A DNA stretch of 64,000 bases, taken from the NCBI RefSeq assembly GCF_004307455.1, contig NZ_SEWX01000002.1, positions 186,001 to 250,000 on the forward strand, given 5' to 3'. The position numbers were made by a program, and so were the translations under genes. The notes under the pieces were generated by a model. It had not been told where the DNA came from, did not search any database, and was given only the letters and a program-made list of their open reading frames with translations. Positions 43,134 through 52,307 of this stretch are shown here, piece after piece. How positions within the stretch are numbered: position 1 is the first letter of the stretch; each line of letters begins with the position of its first letter. This DNA is from Aquirufa nivalisilvae. GTDB taxonomy: Bacteria > Bacteroidota > Bacteroidia > Cytophagales > Spirosomataceae.

Positions 43134-45435
43134 TGGTATTTGGGACAGCGGTAGAATCTATGCCTACTTTACCACTACAAGTGAAATCGAATACAAATTT
43201 TTCAGGCTTAAGGAAAGGCATTTTTCGATACCCTTCAATGGCTAATGTTTGATCGGAATAAACTTTTTCCATGAATTTGGCATAGGCTGGCATGGCCATT
43301 TTGGCACCTTGGCCTAGCGCTAATGATCTAAAGTGGATGCTTCGGTCATCTCCACCAACCCATACACCTGCCACTAGTTTCTGAGTAACACCCATGAACC
43401 AGCCATCCGAGAAGTTGGAAGTCGTTCCCGTTTTGGCACCAATTTCATTTCCTGATACAATGGACGTTCTTTTTAATCCTTCTGCTGTTCCACCAGGTTC
43501 TTGCACGGCACCTTGTAACATGTAGGTCATGAGATAGGCCGTTTCAGGTTTAATGGCAGCTTTAGCTGTTGGAGAGAATTCACGAAGTACATTACCTACT
43601 TTATCGGTGATTTTTAATATTAAGATAGGCTCAATTCGCTCTCCACCATTGGCAAATGTACTGTAGGCAGATACTTGTTCATATACAGAAACTTCAGAGG
43701 CTCCTAAGCAAAGGGATGGGCCTTCATATAAAGGACTAGAAATTCCAGCTTTATGAGCAAATTCAGCAATTTTTTGAGGCCCCATTTCTTTCATTAATTT
43801 GGCAGAAATGGTATTGATGGATAAGGCCATAGCTCTTCTTAATTTTAGCTTTTCATAGCTATATTTTCCATCGGAATTTTGAGGCGTCCATGTTCCATTG
43901 GTTAAGCCATCTTCCTCTCCGAATGTCACAGGCTCATCAATTAACTCATCGCATGGAGTAGCAATCTCATTTTCAATGGCAGCACCATAAACAAAGGGCT
44001 TGAAAGTTGAACCCGGTTGTCTTTTACTTTGGGTAATGTGATCAAACTTAAAGTACTTATAATTGATTCCTCCAATCCAAGCCTTCACGTGGCCGTTGGT
44101 GGGATCCATAGCCATAAAACCACAATTCAATATACGCTTGTAGTAATTCAGAGAATCCATGGAGCTCATCGTGGTATCAATATCCCCTTGATATGAGAAT
44201 ACCGTCATTTTTACTTTACGATTGAGCTCTTCCCAAACTTTAAATTCATCGTTATTATAAGCAGCCATCAACTCGCGGTAACGGTCTGTGCGTTTCATAG
44301 CATCTTTTAGGAAACCTTTAATTTCCTTCATTTCTTCGTTCACCCAAGGATTTCTACCTTTCCAATGGGAATAGAATAAGCTTTGTTCTGCTTTCATATG
44401 CTCCTGAATGGACTCTTCGGCATATTTTTGCATGCGGGAATCGATGCTGGTATAGATGCGTAATCCTGAAGTATACAAGTTAATTTGCTGATCTTCAGGA
44501 CGATCGGCATTGATTTCTTTGATAACCGATAAAATCTGCTTTCTAATGCTTTCTCTGAAATAGGGTGCGGCGCCTGTATTTTGATTTTCTACCTTAAACT
44601 TTAGGTTCAAAGGATTTTCCATCATTGTTCGTGCTTCATCTTCGAGGACATAATCGTACTTGGCCAATTGCCCTAGCACAACATTTCTTCTTTCTAGGGT
44701 CTTTTCAGGTCTGATCCTCGGGTCATATAATGATGGGTTTTGGAGTAAACCAATTAGGGTAGCGGCTTCTGGTAAGCTAACTGTTTTTACATCTTTTTGG
44801 AAATAGGTCCGACAAGCCACTTGTATACCATAGGCATTATTGCCAAAGCTTACCTCATTAAGGTACATCGCCATGATTTCTTGTTTGGTATAGCGTCTTT
44901 CTAATTTGATGGCTAATATCCATTCCTTGACTTTAGCAATGGCCGTTTTTAAACCTCCAATCTTCATGAGTAGACCCATGTAAAGTGGGTCATCTTCCCC
45001 AAACTCCACAGAACGGGTATGGAATAAGTTTTTGGCTAATTGTTGTGAAATGGTACTACCGCCGCCAGATGTCCCCAGACTTAAAACCACACGCATCATG
45101 GATCGCATGTCGATACCCGAGTGCGTTGTAAATCGGGCATCTTCAGTGGCCATTAAGGTGTTGATAATGGTAGGAGACAGATCTTCAAACTCCACAGGAT
45201 TACGATTTTCCCTAAAGTATTTACCTATTTCTTGTCCATCTTCTGAAATGAGTAAGGAAGCTTCCTGACTTTTTGGGTTCTCTAATTCATAGAGACTAGG
45301 CATTCCGCCAAATAACCAAAGGAAATTGAAATTGACGGCAGTGATAAATAAGACTATAAACAGCGTTGAGCCTAATAGAAATTTATACGTAAATCGAATC
45401 AGTTTTAGATATTTTCCCTCTTCAAATTCGAACAT
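43123..45435 (-). CDS. mrcA: Penicillin-binding protein 1A (class A)
   Basis: Bifunctional peptidoglycan synthase, 770 residues, with one membrane helix (FLLGSTLFIVLFITAVNF, about 18-35). The GT51 glycosyltransferase domain (about 60-240) has ATEDARFTTHSGID with the catalytic glutamate, GGSTISQQLAKNL, and RRYTKQEIMAMYLNEVSFGNNAYG. The transpeptidase domain (about 420-720) has the active-site serine in RQPGSTFKPFVYG, SINTISAKLM (SxN box) and GAKTGTTSNFSDGW (KTG box). The start lies one base after the porW stop on the same strand. The function is secure. Confidence 0.96.
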   Translation of the reverse strand: MFEFEEGKYLKLIRFTYKFLLGSTLFIVLFITAVNFNFLWLFGGMPSLYELENPKSQEASLLISEDGQEIGKYFRENRNPVEFEDLSPTIINTLMATEDARFTTHSGIDMRSMMRVVLSLGTSGGGSTISQQLAKNLFHTRSVEFGEDDPLYMGLLMKIGGLKTAIAKVKEWILAIKLERRYTKQEIMAMYLNEVSFGNNAYGIQVACRTYFQKDVKTVSLPEAATLIGLLQNPSLYDPRIRPEKTLERRNVVLGQLAKYDYVLEDEARTMMENPLNLKFKVENQNTGAAPYFRESIRKQILSVIKEINADRPEDQQINLYTSGLRIYTSIDSRMQKYAEESIQEHMKAEQSLFYSHWKGRNPWVNEEMKEIKGFLKDAMKRTDRYRELMAAYNNDEFKVWEELNRKVKMTVFSYQGDIDTTMSSMDSLNYYKRILNCGFMAMDPTNGHVKAWIGGINYKYFKFDHITQSKRQPGSTFKPFVYGAAIENEIATPCDELIDEPVTFGEEDGLTNGTWTPQNSDGKYSYEKLKLRRAMALSINTISAKLMKEMGPQKIAEFAHKAGISSPLYEGPSLCLGASEVSVYEQVSAYSTFANGGERIEPILILKITDKVGNVLREFSPTAKAAIKPETAYLMTYMLQGAVQEPGGTAEGLKRTSIVSGNEIGAKTGTTSNFSDGWFMGVTQKLVAGVWVGGDDRSIHFRSLALGQGAKMAMPAYAKFMEKVYSDQTLAIEGYRKMPFLKPEKFVFDFTCSGKVGIDSTAVPNTNVQ

Positions 45436-45436
45436 G

Positions 45437-47551
45437 TTAGTTTTTATTTTTGGTATAGGCTTTCAATAAAGCTTCTGCCTCTGTTGTTAATGGGCTTTTC
45501 GGGAAAGCCAGAATGAAGTTTTTTAAATTATCTTGGTAGCTAGTGAATTCTTTTAACCCACCATAGCAAAGCGCTTTTAAAAATACGACTTTATCTTCTA
45601 AGTTACTACCCGGGAATTGTTGTAAAATTTGCTGGCATTGTCGGGAAGCTTCGGAATAATTATTGGCTTTGAATTGTCCATAGGCTAACTCATAGGCTTT
45701 TTGTGCCGCCAGCTCATTTGTTTCTGTTAAACTTCCATTTTCAATTTTCAAAATCAATTGCTTGAAATAGGCCGTAGGGAAGCGGTCAAATAATTGGCTT
45801 CTATAGTTTTTTTGTGCGGGAGAATCTTTGTCGCTACTTAAATATAACAGATATAGAGCCTCGGCTTCATGACTAGTACCTGGGTAATTCGTCAATAATT
45901 TTTTTAATAAAATGCTGGCTTGTTCTTTTTCTCCTAATTCAAGTCGAACAAATTTTCCAAGCTCAAATAAGGCATCTTCTTCCCGTTTTTTCACTTGAGA
46001 AACTTGGGCAGGACTTTTTGGAATGGTATTTAACCAAATTTGTAAGGAATCACTTAAAACTGGAATGTCGTTGGAAGCTTTTATGTTTTCAGACGAAGCA
46101 TTACTCGTATTTTGAGTTAAATCTACAATTCGATTCGTCAGATTATTGTTTTTATTCTTACGATTCCAAAAATCTTCTAAAGTTCTTAATCCCCATTTAT
46201 TGCTAAATTCTTGTTGACCTTGAATCCTAGCTTGGTCATTGTTAAAGTAAAAACTTTGTTGTTCTGGACTAGCAGGTCTACGAGTAAAAATAACCGTGTT
46301 TTGTACGGGTATATTTTTAGTCAATATGGAATCCGCTTTTCTCTGTTGTTTTTTTTGTGTCTTTTGGTACATGTCAGTTAATTCTGCTAGAGACATGTTG
46401 CTTAATTTCAACAAAGAGTCTTCTTGACTAACTGCTTTACTTAATTGTAAATAAGTAGACCATGTTGTTTTTAGTTTCTGCGTACTTGCGTAAGCTGCAT
46501 GGTTGGGACTCATGTAAGTAGCAGCACTATCATAGTATTTGGCGGCATCATCAAAGCGTTTTAATTGTTTCGCAAAGAGATTTCCCAACTGTAAATAAAG
46601 TTCTCCTCGATCGCTACCACTTTTACCTCCTTTGGTCCAATATTCTTTAGCTTTATCGAATTCCTTATTCTTAAAATAGATTTCTCCCAAGGCAGCGTAT
46701 AAGGCAGGGACATGGTCCTCATTTTTAGGTTCCCGAATCATTTTTTCCAATTCTTCAGGCGCATTGTTTAACTGATGTACGGCTAAAGTCGCATGGAATT
46801 GTAATTCATAGCTAGCCTTTGATTTTTTTACTTTGGCATAACTTTCCAAAGCCAATTGGTTCTTGCCTTGCGACTCAAATAGTTGACCTAAAATGTAGTA
46901 AAGTCGAGCTTTTTCTTCTCCAGATGAAAGCGAAGGAATGATTTCTTCCAATAGAGCAATGGTCGGAATCAGTTCTTTTTTACTCTGGTGGTAATATGCC
47001 CTAGAAAGTAAATAATTGTTTTTCTGCGTTTGACTAAGGTCCAAACTTTGAATGAATTCACCTACTTTTTCTGCGGAAGTGAAATCATGTTGATGGATAT
47101 AAATTTGGTATAGATGAATCAAAGACGTGCTTTGAGAACGTGGGTCATTGTCAATGGAGTTAACAAATTTGAAAGTCTCTAACGCATTTTTATAGTCTTT
47201 TTTGATGTAGCGACCCCAACCTATCAGTGTGTAGGCATCATCTACAAAATGGGAATTTTGGTGACGGTCAATCACCAATGAAGCTTTCTTGATGACTAAA
47301 TCGATATCAGTTGCATGTTGTTGGCCAAAGGTGGAATCAATGGCAGGTATGATAGGAAGCATTGATTTATAATCCTCTTTATGCTCTTCCCAAAACTTCT
47401 TTTGTAAGGATTTTTTCAAGCGGTCAGCTTGCCAAATAGCATTATATTTGGCATTCAGGTTATGAAAGGCAACGGCAGCTGGCTTTGTGCTTTGTTGAGA
47501 ACAAGCACTCACTAGGGCTAATAAACCAAGAAGCCAATATCGTTTAATCAT
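45437..47551 (-). CDS. porW: PorW/SprE-type lipoprotein (type IX secretion/gliding)
   Basis: 704 residues with a lipoprotein signal (RYWLLGLLALVSACSQQ, Cys 16 or so) and many tetratricopeptide-like repeats. It begins with FHNLNAKYNAIWQADRLKKSL, the diagnostic head of SprE/PorW proteins, which link the type IX secretion core to the gliding machinery. Further repeats are TLIGWGRYIKKDYKNALETFKFV, LYYILGQLFESQGKNQLALESY, AALGEIYFKNKEFDKAKEYW and, near the end, ELAYGQFKANNYSEASRQC. The longest frame starts at a TTG at 47563; ATG at 47551 gives a normal lipoprotein signal. It is the first gene of the porW-ponA-haem/VCBS unit. A -7 element (TAAATTTG) lies at 47571-47578. Confidence 0.85.
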   Translation of the reverse strand: MIKRYWLLGLLALVSACSQQSTKPAAVAFHNLNAKYNAIWQADRLKKSLQKKFWEEHKEDYKSMLPIIPAIDSTFGQQHATDIDLVIKKASLVIDRHQNSHFVDDAYTLIGWGRYIKKDYKNALETFKFVNSIDNDPRSQSTSLIHLYQIYIHQHDFTSAEKVGEFIQSLDLSQTQKNNYLLSRAYYHQSKKELIPTIALLEEIIPSLSSGEEKARLYYILGQLFESQGKNQLALESYAKVKKSKASYELQFHATLAVHQLNNAPEELEKMIREPKNEDHVPALYAALGEIYFKNKEFDKAKEYWTKGGKSGSDRGELYLQLGNLFAKQLKRFDDAAKYYDSAATYMSPNHAAYASTQKLKTTWSTYLQLSKAVSQEDSLLKLSNMSLAELTDMYQKTQKKQQRKADSILTKNIPVQNTVIFTRRPASPEQQSFYFNNDQARIQGQQEFSNKWGLRTLEDFWNRKNKNNNLTNRIVDLTQNTSNASSENIKASNDIPVLSDSLQIWLNTIPKSPAQVSQVKKREEDALFELGKFVRLELGEKEQASILLKKLLTNYPGTSHEAEALYLLYLSSDKDSPAQKNYRSQLFDRFPTAYFKQLILKIENGSLTETNELAAQKAYELAYGQFKANNYSEASRQCQQILQQFPGSNLEDKVVFLKALCYGGLKEFTSYQDNLKNFILAFPKSPLTTEAEALLKAYTKNKN

Positions 47552-47570
47552 GTAGGAAACCAAAATTGTT

Positions 47571-47578
47571 CAAATTTA
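47571..47578 (-). promoter_or_regulatory. Putative porW promoter (-7 element)
   Basis: On the minus strand TAAATTTG matches TAnnTTTG, 19 bases upstream of the ATG at 47551. No good -33 TTG is seen. Confidence 0.35.
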
Positions 47579-47642
47579 CAATTTATCTCAACGAAAAAGG
47601 GATAAATTTAGCGTGGCTTTACGATTAATTTAATTCAAACGG

Positions 47643-47828
47643 ATGAACTCTTACCAAAAATACATTGGAGCGGCATTTCAAATGTTGGTGACCATCTTAT
47701 TGGGTGTTTGGTTGGGGAGGTATTTAGATGGATTTTTTCATATGGAAAAGCCTTGGTTGACCATCGTTTTCTCTTTAGGCTCTATTGTTATTTCCATGGT
47801 GGGATTGATTCGTAGTTTGCCAAAATAA
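47643..47828 (+). CDS. atpZ: AtpZ/AtpI family small membrane protein
   Basis: 61 residues with two membrane helices (YIGAAFQMLVTILLGVWLGRYLDGF and WLTIVFSLGSIVISMVGLIR). It matches the short AtpZ type, small proteins associated with F-type ATPase assembly and cation uptake. Here it lies apart from the ATPase genes at 53.7-56.8 kb. The next gene, mrdA, begins 76 bases later. Assignment is likely from helix pattern and the GxWLGxYLD motif. Confidence 0.8.
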   Translation: MNSYQKYIGAAFQMLVTILLGVWLGRYLDGFFHMEKPWLTIVFSLGSIVISMVGLIRSLPK

Positions 47829-47904
47829 TTGCGAATTAGCGCGATTTATAAGCCGATATATTTCTGTAAATTGCTGAGATTTTCCATATTAACTCAATTT
47901 TTCC

Positions 47905-49773
47905 GTGTTCGAGGGTCGCAGACAAATTCTTTTGTTGTTCTTTATCATCATTGGATTGGTGTTTTTGGGGAAGCTATTTTTCCTTCAAGTGATTGATGAT
48001 AGTTACGAAAAGGCGGCAGACAACAATGCCATCCGTAAAATCATTCAAATACCCTTTCGTGGTGAAGTCTATGATCGCCATCATAAACTGATTGTTTACA
48101 ATACACCCGTGTACGATTTGTACATTACTCCTCGTAAAGCACATGTGCGAGATACCTTACAATTTTGTCAGCTTTTCGGAATTACTAGGTCTTATTTTGA
48201 TTCTACTTGTAAGCAAGCTAGAGCTTATTCTCGAGTAAAGCCATTTCTGTTCTTGAAGCATTTATCGAAAGAGGATTTTGCTCGAGTTCAAGATGCCATG
48301 GTTGATTTTCCTGGGTTTACCTTTACTACGACAGCTTTCAGAACATATCAATCTAAGGCTTTTTCGAACGCATTAGGTTATGTGGCAGAGATCAATCCCA
48401 ATTCCTTGCAGAATCAAAAAGACGATTATTATCGCCAGGGAGATTATGTGGGAGTTTCTGGGATAGAAAGTTTTTATGAGGAAGATTTGCGGGGCCAAAG
48501 GGGCGTAAAGTATCGAATGGTTAATAGTAATGGAGTAGAAAAGGGAGATTTCAAAGAGGGGCGTTTGGACATCCAACCTATTGCGGGTAAAAATTTATAT
48601 ACAGGGGTTGATATCCGATTACAGGAATATGCTGATAGTTTAATGCAACATAAAGTCGGTTCAGTTGTGGCCATTGAGCCTTCCACGGGAGAAATCCTGA
48701 CCATGGTTTCAGCACCTTCCTATGATCCAAGTTTATTGGCCGGTCGAAATTTTTCTAAATATTATCGAGATCTGGCTTTGGATCCCATGAAGCCTTTGTT
48801 GAATCGTCCACCTTCTGCGTATTATCGACCGGGTTCTACCTTTAAATTGATTCAAGCTTTAGTGGGTTTGCAATTAGGTATCATCACACCAGCTAGTGTA
48901 TTTACGCATGCAGGCGCTCCAGTTAAATGCCACTCACATAATACGTCGCACAATGATTTGCATAATGCCATTCAGTGGTCTTGTAACCCGTATTTTTATC
49001 ATGCATTTCGAAAAATTTTGTATGAGGATACTCAAGGTAATACCTACGAGCGATCGGCTCAAGGTTTGCAGCGGTGGTCGGAATTAGTGGCTAATTTTGG
49101 GTTTGGGAGGAAGTTGGGTGTTGACTTAGGAAATGAGAAAAAGGGTATTTTGCCCAATGTTGAATATTACAATCGAGTGTACAAGGGAGAAAATACTTGG
49201 AAGTTTTCCAATATTTATTCTTTGAGTATCGGTGAGGGAGAATTGGTCGTAAATCCTTTAAAAATGGCCAATGTCGCTGCCATTATTGCCAATCGTGGCT
49301 GGTACATTCCTCCGCATTTAGTGAAGGCGATCGGAGATAAAAAAGTGGTTGATCCATTTTATAAAACACCTGTTTCTGTGGGAATTGATGCCAAGCATTT
49401 TGGGGTAGTGATTGAAGGAATGAAAGATGCCGTGTTGCATGGAACGGTGGGGGGTGACGGTAAAATTCCGGATATTGTGATGTGTGGAAAAACAGGAACA
49501 TCACAAAATGCTAAAGGCGAAGATCACTCCGTGTTTATTGCTTTTGCCCCAAAGGATAATCCCAAAATTGCCATTGCTGTTTTTGTAGAAAATGCTGGTT
49601 TTGGTGGTTTTGCGGCAGCACCTATCGCATCGCTAATTATTGAGAAATATTTGAAAGGTAAAGTTGATAGAAAGGCGGTGGAAGAGAAATTCATGAATAA
49701 AAGCTATCTTCCAAATGTGTTATCTGTTACAGGCCCTAGACCTCAGAAAACTAAAAAAGATACGTTAAAATGA
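47905..49773 (+). CDS. mrdA: Penicillin-binding protein 2 (class B, elongasome)
   Basis: Peptidoglycan transpeptidase of the rod-shape elongation complex, 622 residues. It starts with GTG at 47905 (VFEGRRQILLLF); no ATG lies nearby and the GTG gives the correct N-terminus for one membrane helix (LLLFFIIIGLVFLGKLFFLQV). The dimerisation/pedestal region (about 40-260) includes RGEVYDRHHKLIVYN and VGVSGIESFYEEDLRGQRG. Transpeptidase motifs: active-site serine in RPGSTFKLIQALVG, SCNPYFYHAF (SxN box), CGKTGTSQNAKGEDHSVF (KTG box). It overlaps rodA by 4 bases. mreB, mreC and mreD are not upstream. Confidence 0.95.
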   Translation: MFEGRRQILLLFFIIIGLVFLGKLFFLQVIDDSYEKAADNNAIRKIIQIPFRGEVYDRHHKLIVYNTPVYDLYITPRKAHVRDTLQFCQLFGITRSYFDSTCKQARAYSRVKPFLFLKHLSKEDFARVQDAMVDFPGFTFTTTAFRTYQSKAFSNALGYVAEINPNSLQNQKDDYYRQGDYVGVSGIESFYEEDLRGQRGVKYRMVNSNGVEKGDFKEGRLDIQPIAGKNLYTGVDIRLQEYADSLMQHKVGSVVAIEPSTGEILTMVSAPSYDPSLLAGRNFSKYYRDLALDPMKPLLNRPPSAYYRPGSTFKLIQALVGLQLGIITPASVFTHAGAPVKCHSHNTSHNDLHNAIQWSCNPYFYHAFRKILYEDTQGNTYERSAQGLQRWSELVANFGFGRKLGVDLGNEKKGILPNVEYYNRVYKGENTWKFSNIYSLSIGEGELVVNPLKMANVAAIIANRGWYIPPHLVKAIGDKKVVDPFYKTPVSVGIDAKHFGVVIEGMKDAVLHGTVGGDGKIPDIVMCGKTGTSQNAKGEDHSVFIAFAPKDNPKIAIAVFVENAGFGGFAAAPIASLIIEKYLKGKVDRKAVEEKFMNKSYLPNVLSVTGPRPQKTKKDTLK

Positions 49774-51059
49774 GTAATCAAAACCAATTAGTGAGTAAAG
49801 TTGATTGGATTACCATATCCCTTTATGCATTATTTGTGTTAGCGGGCTGGATGAATATTTATTCGGCCGTATATAATCCTGAGACGCATATCTCGATTTT
49901 TGATGCTGCGTTTTATGATTCCAATGCGGGAAAACAATTGATTTGGATTGGTACAAGTTTGATTCTCATCATTTGTATTTTTGCCATTGATTTTCGGTTT
50001 TTTGAGGCCTTTGCCCCCATCATATATGCCAGTTTTATTGGTCTGCTAATTCTAGTGCCATTTTTAGGAGTCACTGTAAATGGATCTCATTCTTGGTTTA
50101 AATTTGGTTTTATCACTATTCAGCCTGCTGAATTTGCTAAGACGGCGACGGCTTTATTGTTGGCTAAATACATCAATGAACCTCAAGTGAATTTATCTAA
50201 ATGGAAAAATCAATGGGTTGCAGCAGCCATCATTGGATTACCCATGATTTTAATTATTGCCTCCAATGAAACGGGTTCAGCATTGGTATTTGCCTCCTTT
50301 TTGATTTTACTTTATCGGGAAGGTTTACCAGGAGAATATCCCGGTTTATTCATTGGGTCAGTCACGATTTTTGTGTCAGCTTTGCTGCTGAGTCCCTGGA
50401 CTATTTTAGCCTCTTTAATTGTCATTGCTGGAGGTATCATTGGTCTTTCTCCCATTTATATTCAGCGCTTAAAGCAAACCTATATTAAAGCAGCTTTATT
50501 TATTGTAGGGATTATGTTCATGGTTTTTTTGGTTGACTTTGCCGTGAATAAGGTCTTAAAAGAACATCAGCGGAATCGAATAAAAGTGTTGATAGACCCA
50601 TCATTTGATCCTAGAGGTTTGGGATATCAGCTAACCCAATCCAAAATTGCTATTGGTTCGGGAGGTTTTTGGGGCAAGGGTTACCTTCAAGGGACTCAAA
50701 CTAAATTTGATTTTGTGCCAGCGCAAAGTTCGGACTTCATTTTTTGTACGATTGGAGAGGAGCAAGGATTTTTTGGTGTACTGGTGGTGATCGTCTTGTT
50801 TATGGTGTTTTTATGGCGGCTGATGTATTTAGCTGATCAGCAGCGGTCCCGATTTGCGCGAGCCTATGGATATGGAGTTGTTGGAATATTGTTTTTCCAC
50901 TTTTTGGTCAATATTGGTATGACCATTGGCTTAATGCCCATCATTGGTATTCCTTTACCTTTTTTTAGTTATGGAGGCTCATCTCTTTGGTCATTTACTA
51001 TACTATTGTTTATATTTCTAAAATTAGATTCGCATCGTTCGGATATGCTTTCTCGTTAA
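49770..51059 (+). CDS. rodA: Rod-shape SEDS glycosyltransferase RodA
   Basis: Polytopic membrane protein (429 residues, about 10 helices) of the SEDS family that polymerises lipid II together with PBP2. Family signs are the WMNIYSAVYNPE head, GSHSWFKFGFITIQPAEFAKTA, PDLGS-like SNETGSALVFASF, GYQLTQSKIAIGSGGFWGKGY, the DFIFCTIGEEQGFFG loop, and the end GIPLPFFSYGGSSLWSF. It is translationally coupled to mrdA by a 4-base overlap, which supports the RodA rather than FtsW assignment. The MFS gene begins 12 bases downstream. Confidence 0.94.
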   Translation: MSNQNQLVSKVDWITISLYALFVLAGWMNIYSAVYNPETHISIFDAAFYDSNAGKQLIWIGTSLILIICIFAIDFRFFEAFAPIIYASFIGLLILVPFLGVTVNGSHSWFKFGFITIQPAEFAKTATALLLAKYINEPQVNLSKWKNQWVAAAIIGLPMILIIASNETGSALVFASFLILLYREGLPGEYPGLFIGSVTIFVSALLLSPWTILASLIVIAGGIIGLSPIYIQRLKQTYIKAALFIVGIMFMVFLVDFAVNKVLKEHQRNRIKVLIDPSFDPRGLGYQLTQSKIAIGSGGFWGKGYLQGTQTKFDFVPAQSSDFIFCTIGEEQGFFGVLVVIVLFMVFLWRLMYLADQQRSRFARAYGYGVVGILFFHFLVNIGMTIGLMPIIGIPLPFFSYGGSSLWSFTILLFIFLKLDSHRSDMLSR

Positions 51060-51071
51060 TTACCTAAACCT

Positions 51072-52307
51072 ATGATAGAAGAAAAACTAAGTTCTAAAGC
51101 TAAACTCTTAATAGCTGTGGCAGCCCTAGGCTATTTTGTAGATGTATATGATTTAATTCTATTTTCAGTAGTTCGAAATCCCAGTTTAAAAAGTTTAGGT
51201 CTTGTAGGGCCTGAATTATTGAATCAAGGTTTAAACCTGATGAATATTCAAATGGGAGGGATGTTATTAGGAGGTATTTTGTGGGGGATTTATGGAGACA
51301 AAAAAGGTAGGAAATCGGTCTTATTTGGTTCTATTTTATTGTATTCCGTGGCAAATGCCTTCAATGGAATGGTTCATGATTTAGATACTTATGCCTGGTT
51401 GAGGTTTCTAGCAGGAATTGGTTTGGCAGGGGAATTGGGAGCAGGAATAACCTTGGTTAATGAAACTTTACCACCTTCCAAACGCGGAATAGGAACTTTG
51501 ATTATTGCCGGAGTGGGTGCATCAGGGGCCATTTTTGCGCCTATTGTTTCCAATTTCAGTTCGGATCCTGAATGGTGGAGAACATGTTATTTTATTGGAG
51601 GAGGCATGGGATTAGCTTTGTTGCTTTTACGTTTAGGGACTTTTGAGTCGGGCATGTTTTTGGAGTTAGAAAAGGATGTTAAGCGAGGAAATTTCTTCCA
51701 ATTGTTTTCTCATAGAAATATTTTTAAAAAATACTTGTATTGTATTTTAATGGGGCTTCCAATTTGGTATATCATCGGTATTTTAGTTTTTTCTTCTCCT
51801 GAACTATTACAAGGTATGGGTTTAAAAGGTGTTATAACGGGGGGAGATGCGATCATGTATTGTTATGTAGGCTTATCGGTGGGGGATTTTGCTAGTGGCT
51901 ACTTAAGTCAGGTATTAAAAAGTCGAAATAAAGCTGTTATGACCTATTTAATCATTGCGTGGATTTTGACTATCTATTTCCTATATGCGATGTCAGACAT
52001 TTCTGTAGTCTATGGAAATATCATGATTACTTTATTGGGATTCTTTGGAGGCTATTGGGCTGTATTTTTGACAAGTTCTTCGGAGCAATTCGGAACTAAT
52101 TTACGGATGACAGTGACTACCACTGTCCCTAATTTTGTTCGTGGAGCTTTGATTCCGATTAGCTTATTGTTTAAGTTTTTGATACCTAATGTTGGCATGG
52201 TGAATTCAGCGGCAATCGTGGGAGCTTTATGTTTCGGATTGTCGATTTGGTCTGTAAGTCAATTGAAAGAGACTTTTGGTAAATCGTTGGATTTTATAGA
52301 AGAATAA
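51072..52307 (+). CDS. MFS transporter (metabolite:H+ symporter-like)
   Basis: 411 residues, 12 predicted membrane helices, major facilitator superfamily. It has the MFS signature loop YGDKKGRKSVLFGS between helices 2 and 3 and RFLAGIGLAGELGAGITLVNE in helix 4, most like sugar-acid/inositol/aromatic-acid symporters of the SP/MHS type. The substrate cannot be told from sequence. Its stop shares one base with the start of the next gene (TAATG), so the two are tightly coupled; this partner shows protein-kinase-like motifs. It follows rodA by 12 bases but is unlikely to be part of cell-shape function. Confidence 0.9.
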   Translation: MIEEKLSSKAKLLIAVAALGYFVDVYDLILFSVVRNPSLKSLGLVGPELLNQGLNLMNIQMGGMLLGGILWGIYGDKKGRKSVLFGSILLYSVANAFNGMVHDLDTYAWLRFLAGIGLAGELGAGITLVNETLPPSKRGIGTLIIAGVGASGAIFAPIVSNFSSDPEWWRTCYFIGGGMGLALLLLRLGTFESGMFLELEKDVKRGNFFQLFSHRNIFKKYLYCILMGLPIWYIIGILVFSSPELLQGMGLKGVITGGDAIMYCYVGLSVGDFASGYLSQVLKSRNKAVMTYLIIAWILTIYFLYAMSDISVVYGNIMITLLGFFGGYWAVFLTSSSEQFGTNLRMTVTTTVPNFVRGALIPISLLFKFLIPNVGMVNSAAIVGALCFGLSIWSVSQLKETFGKSLDFIEE

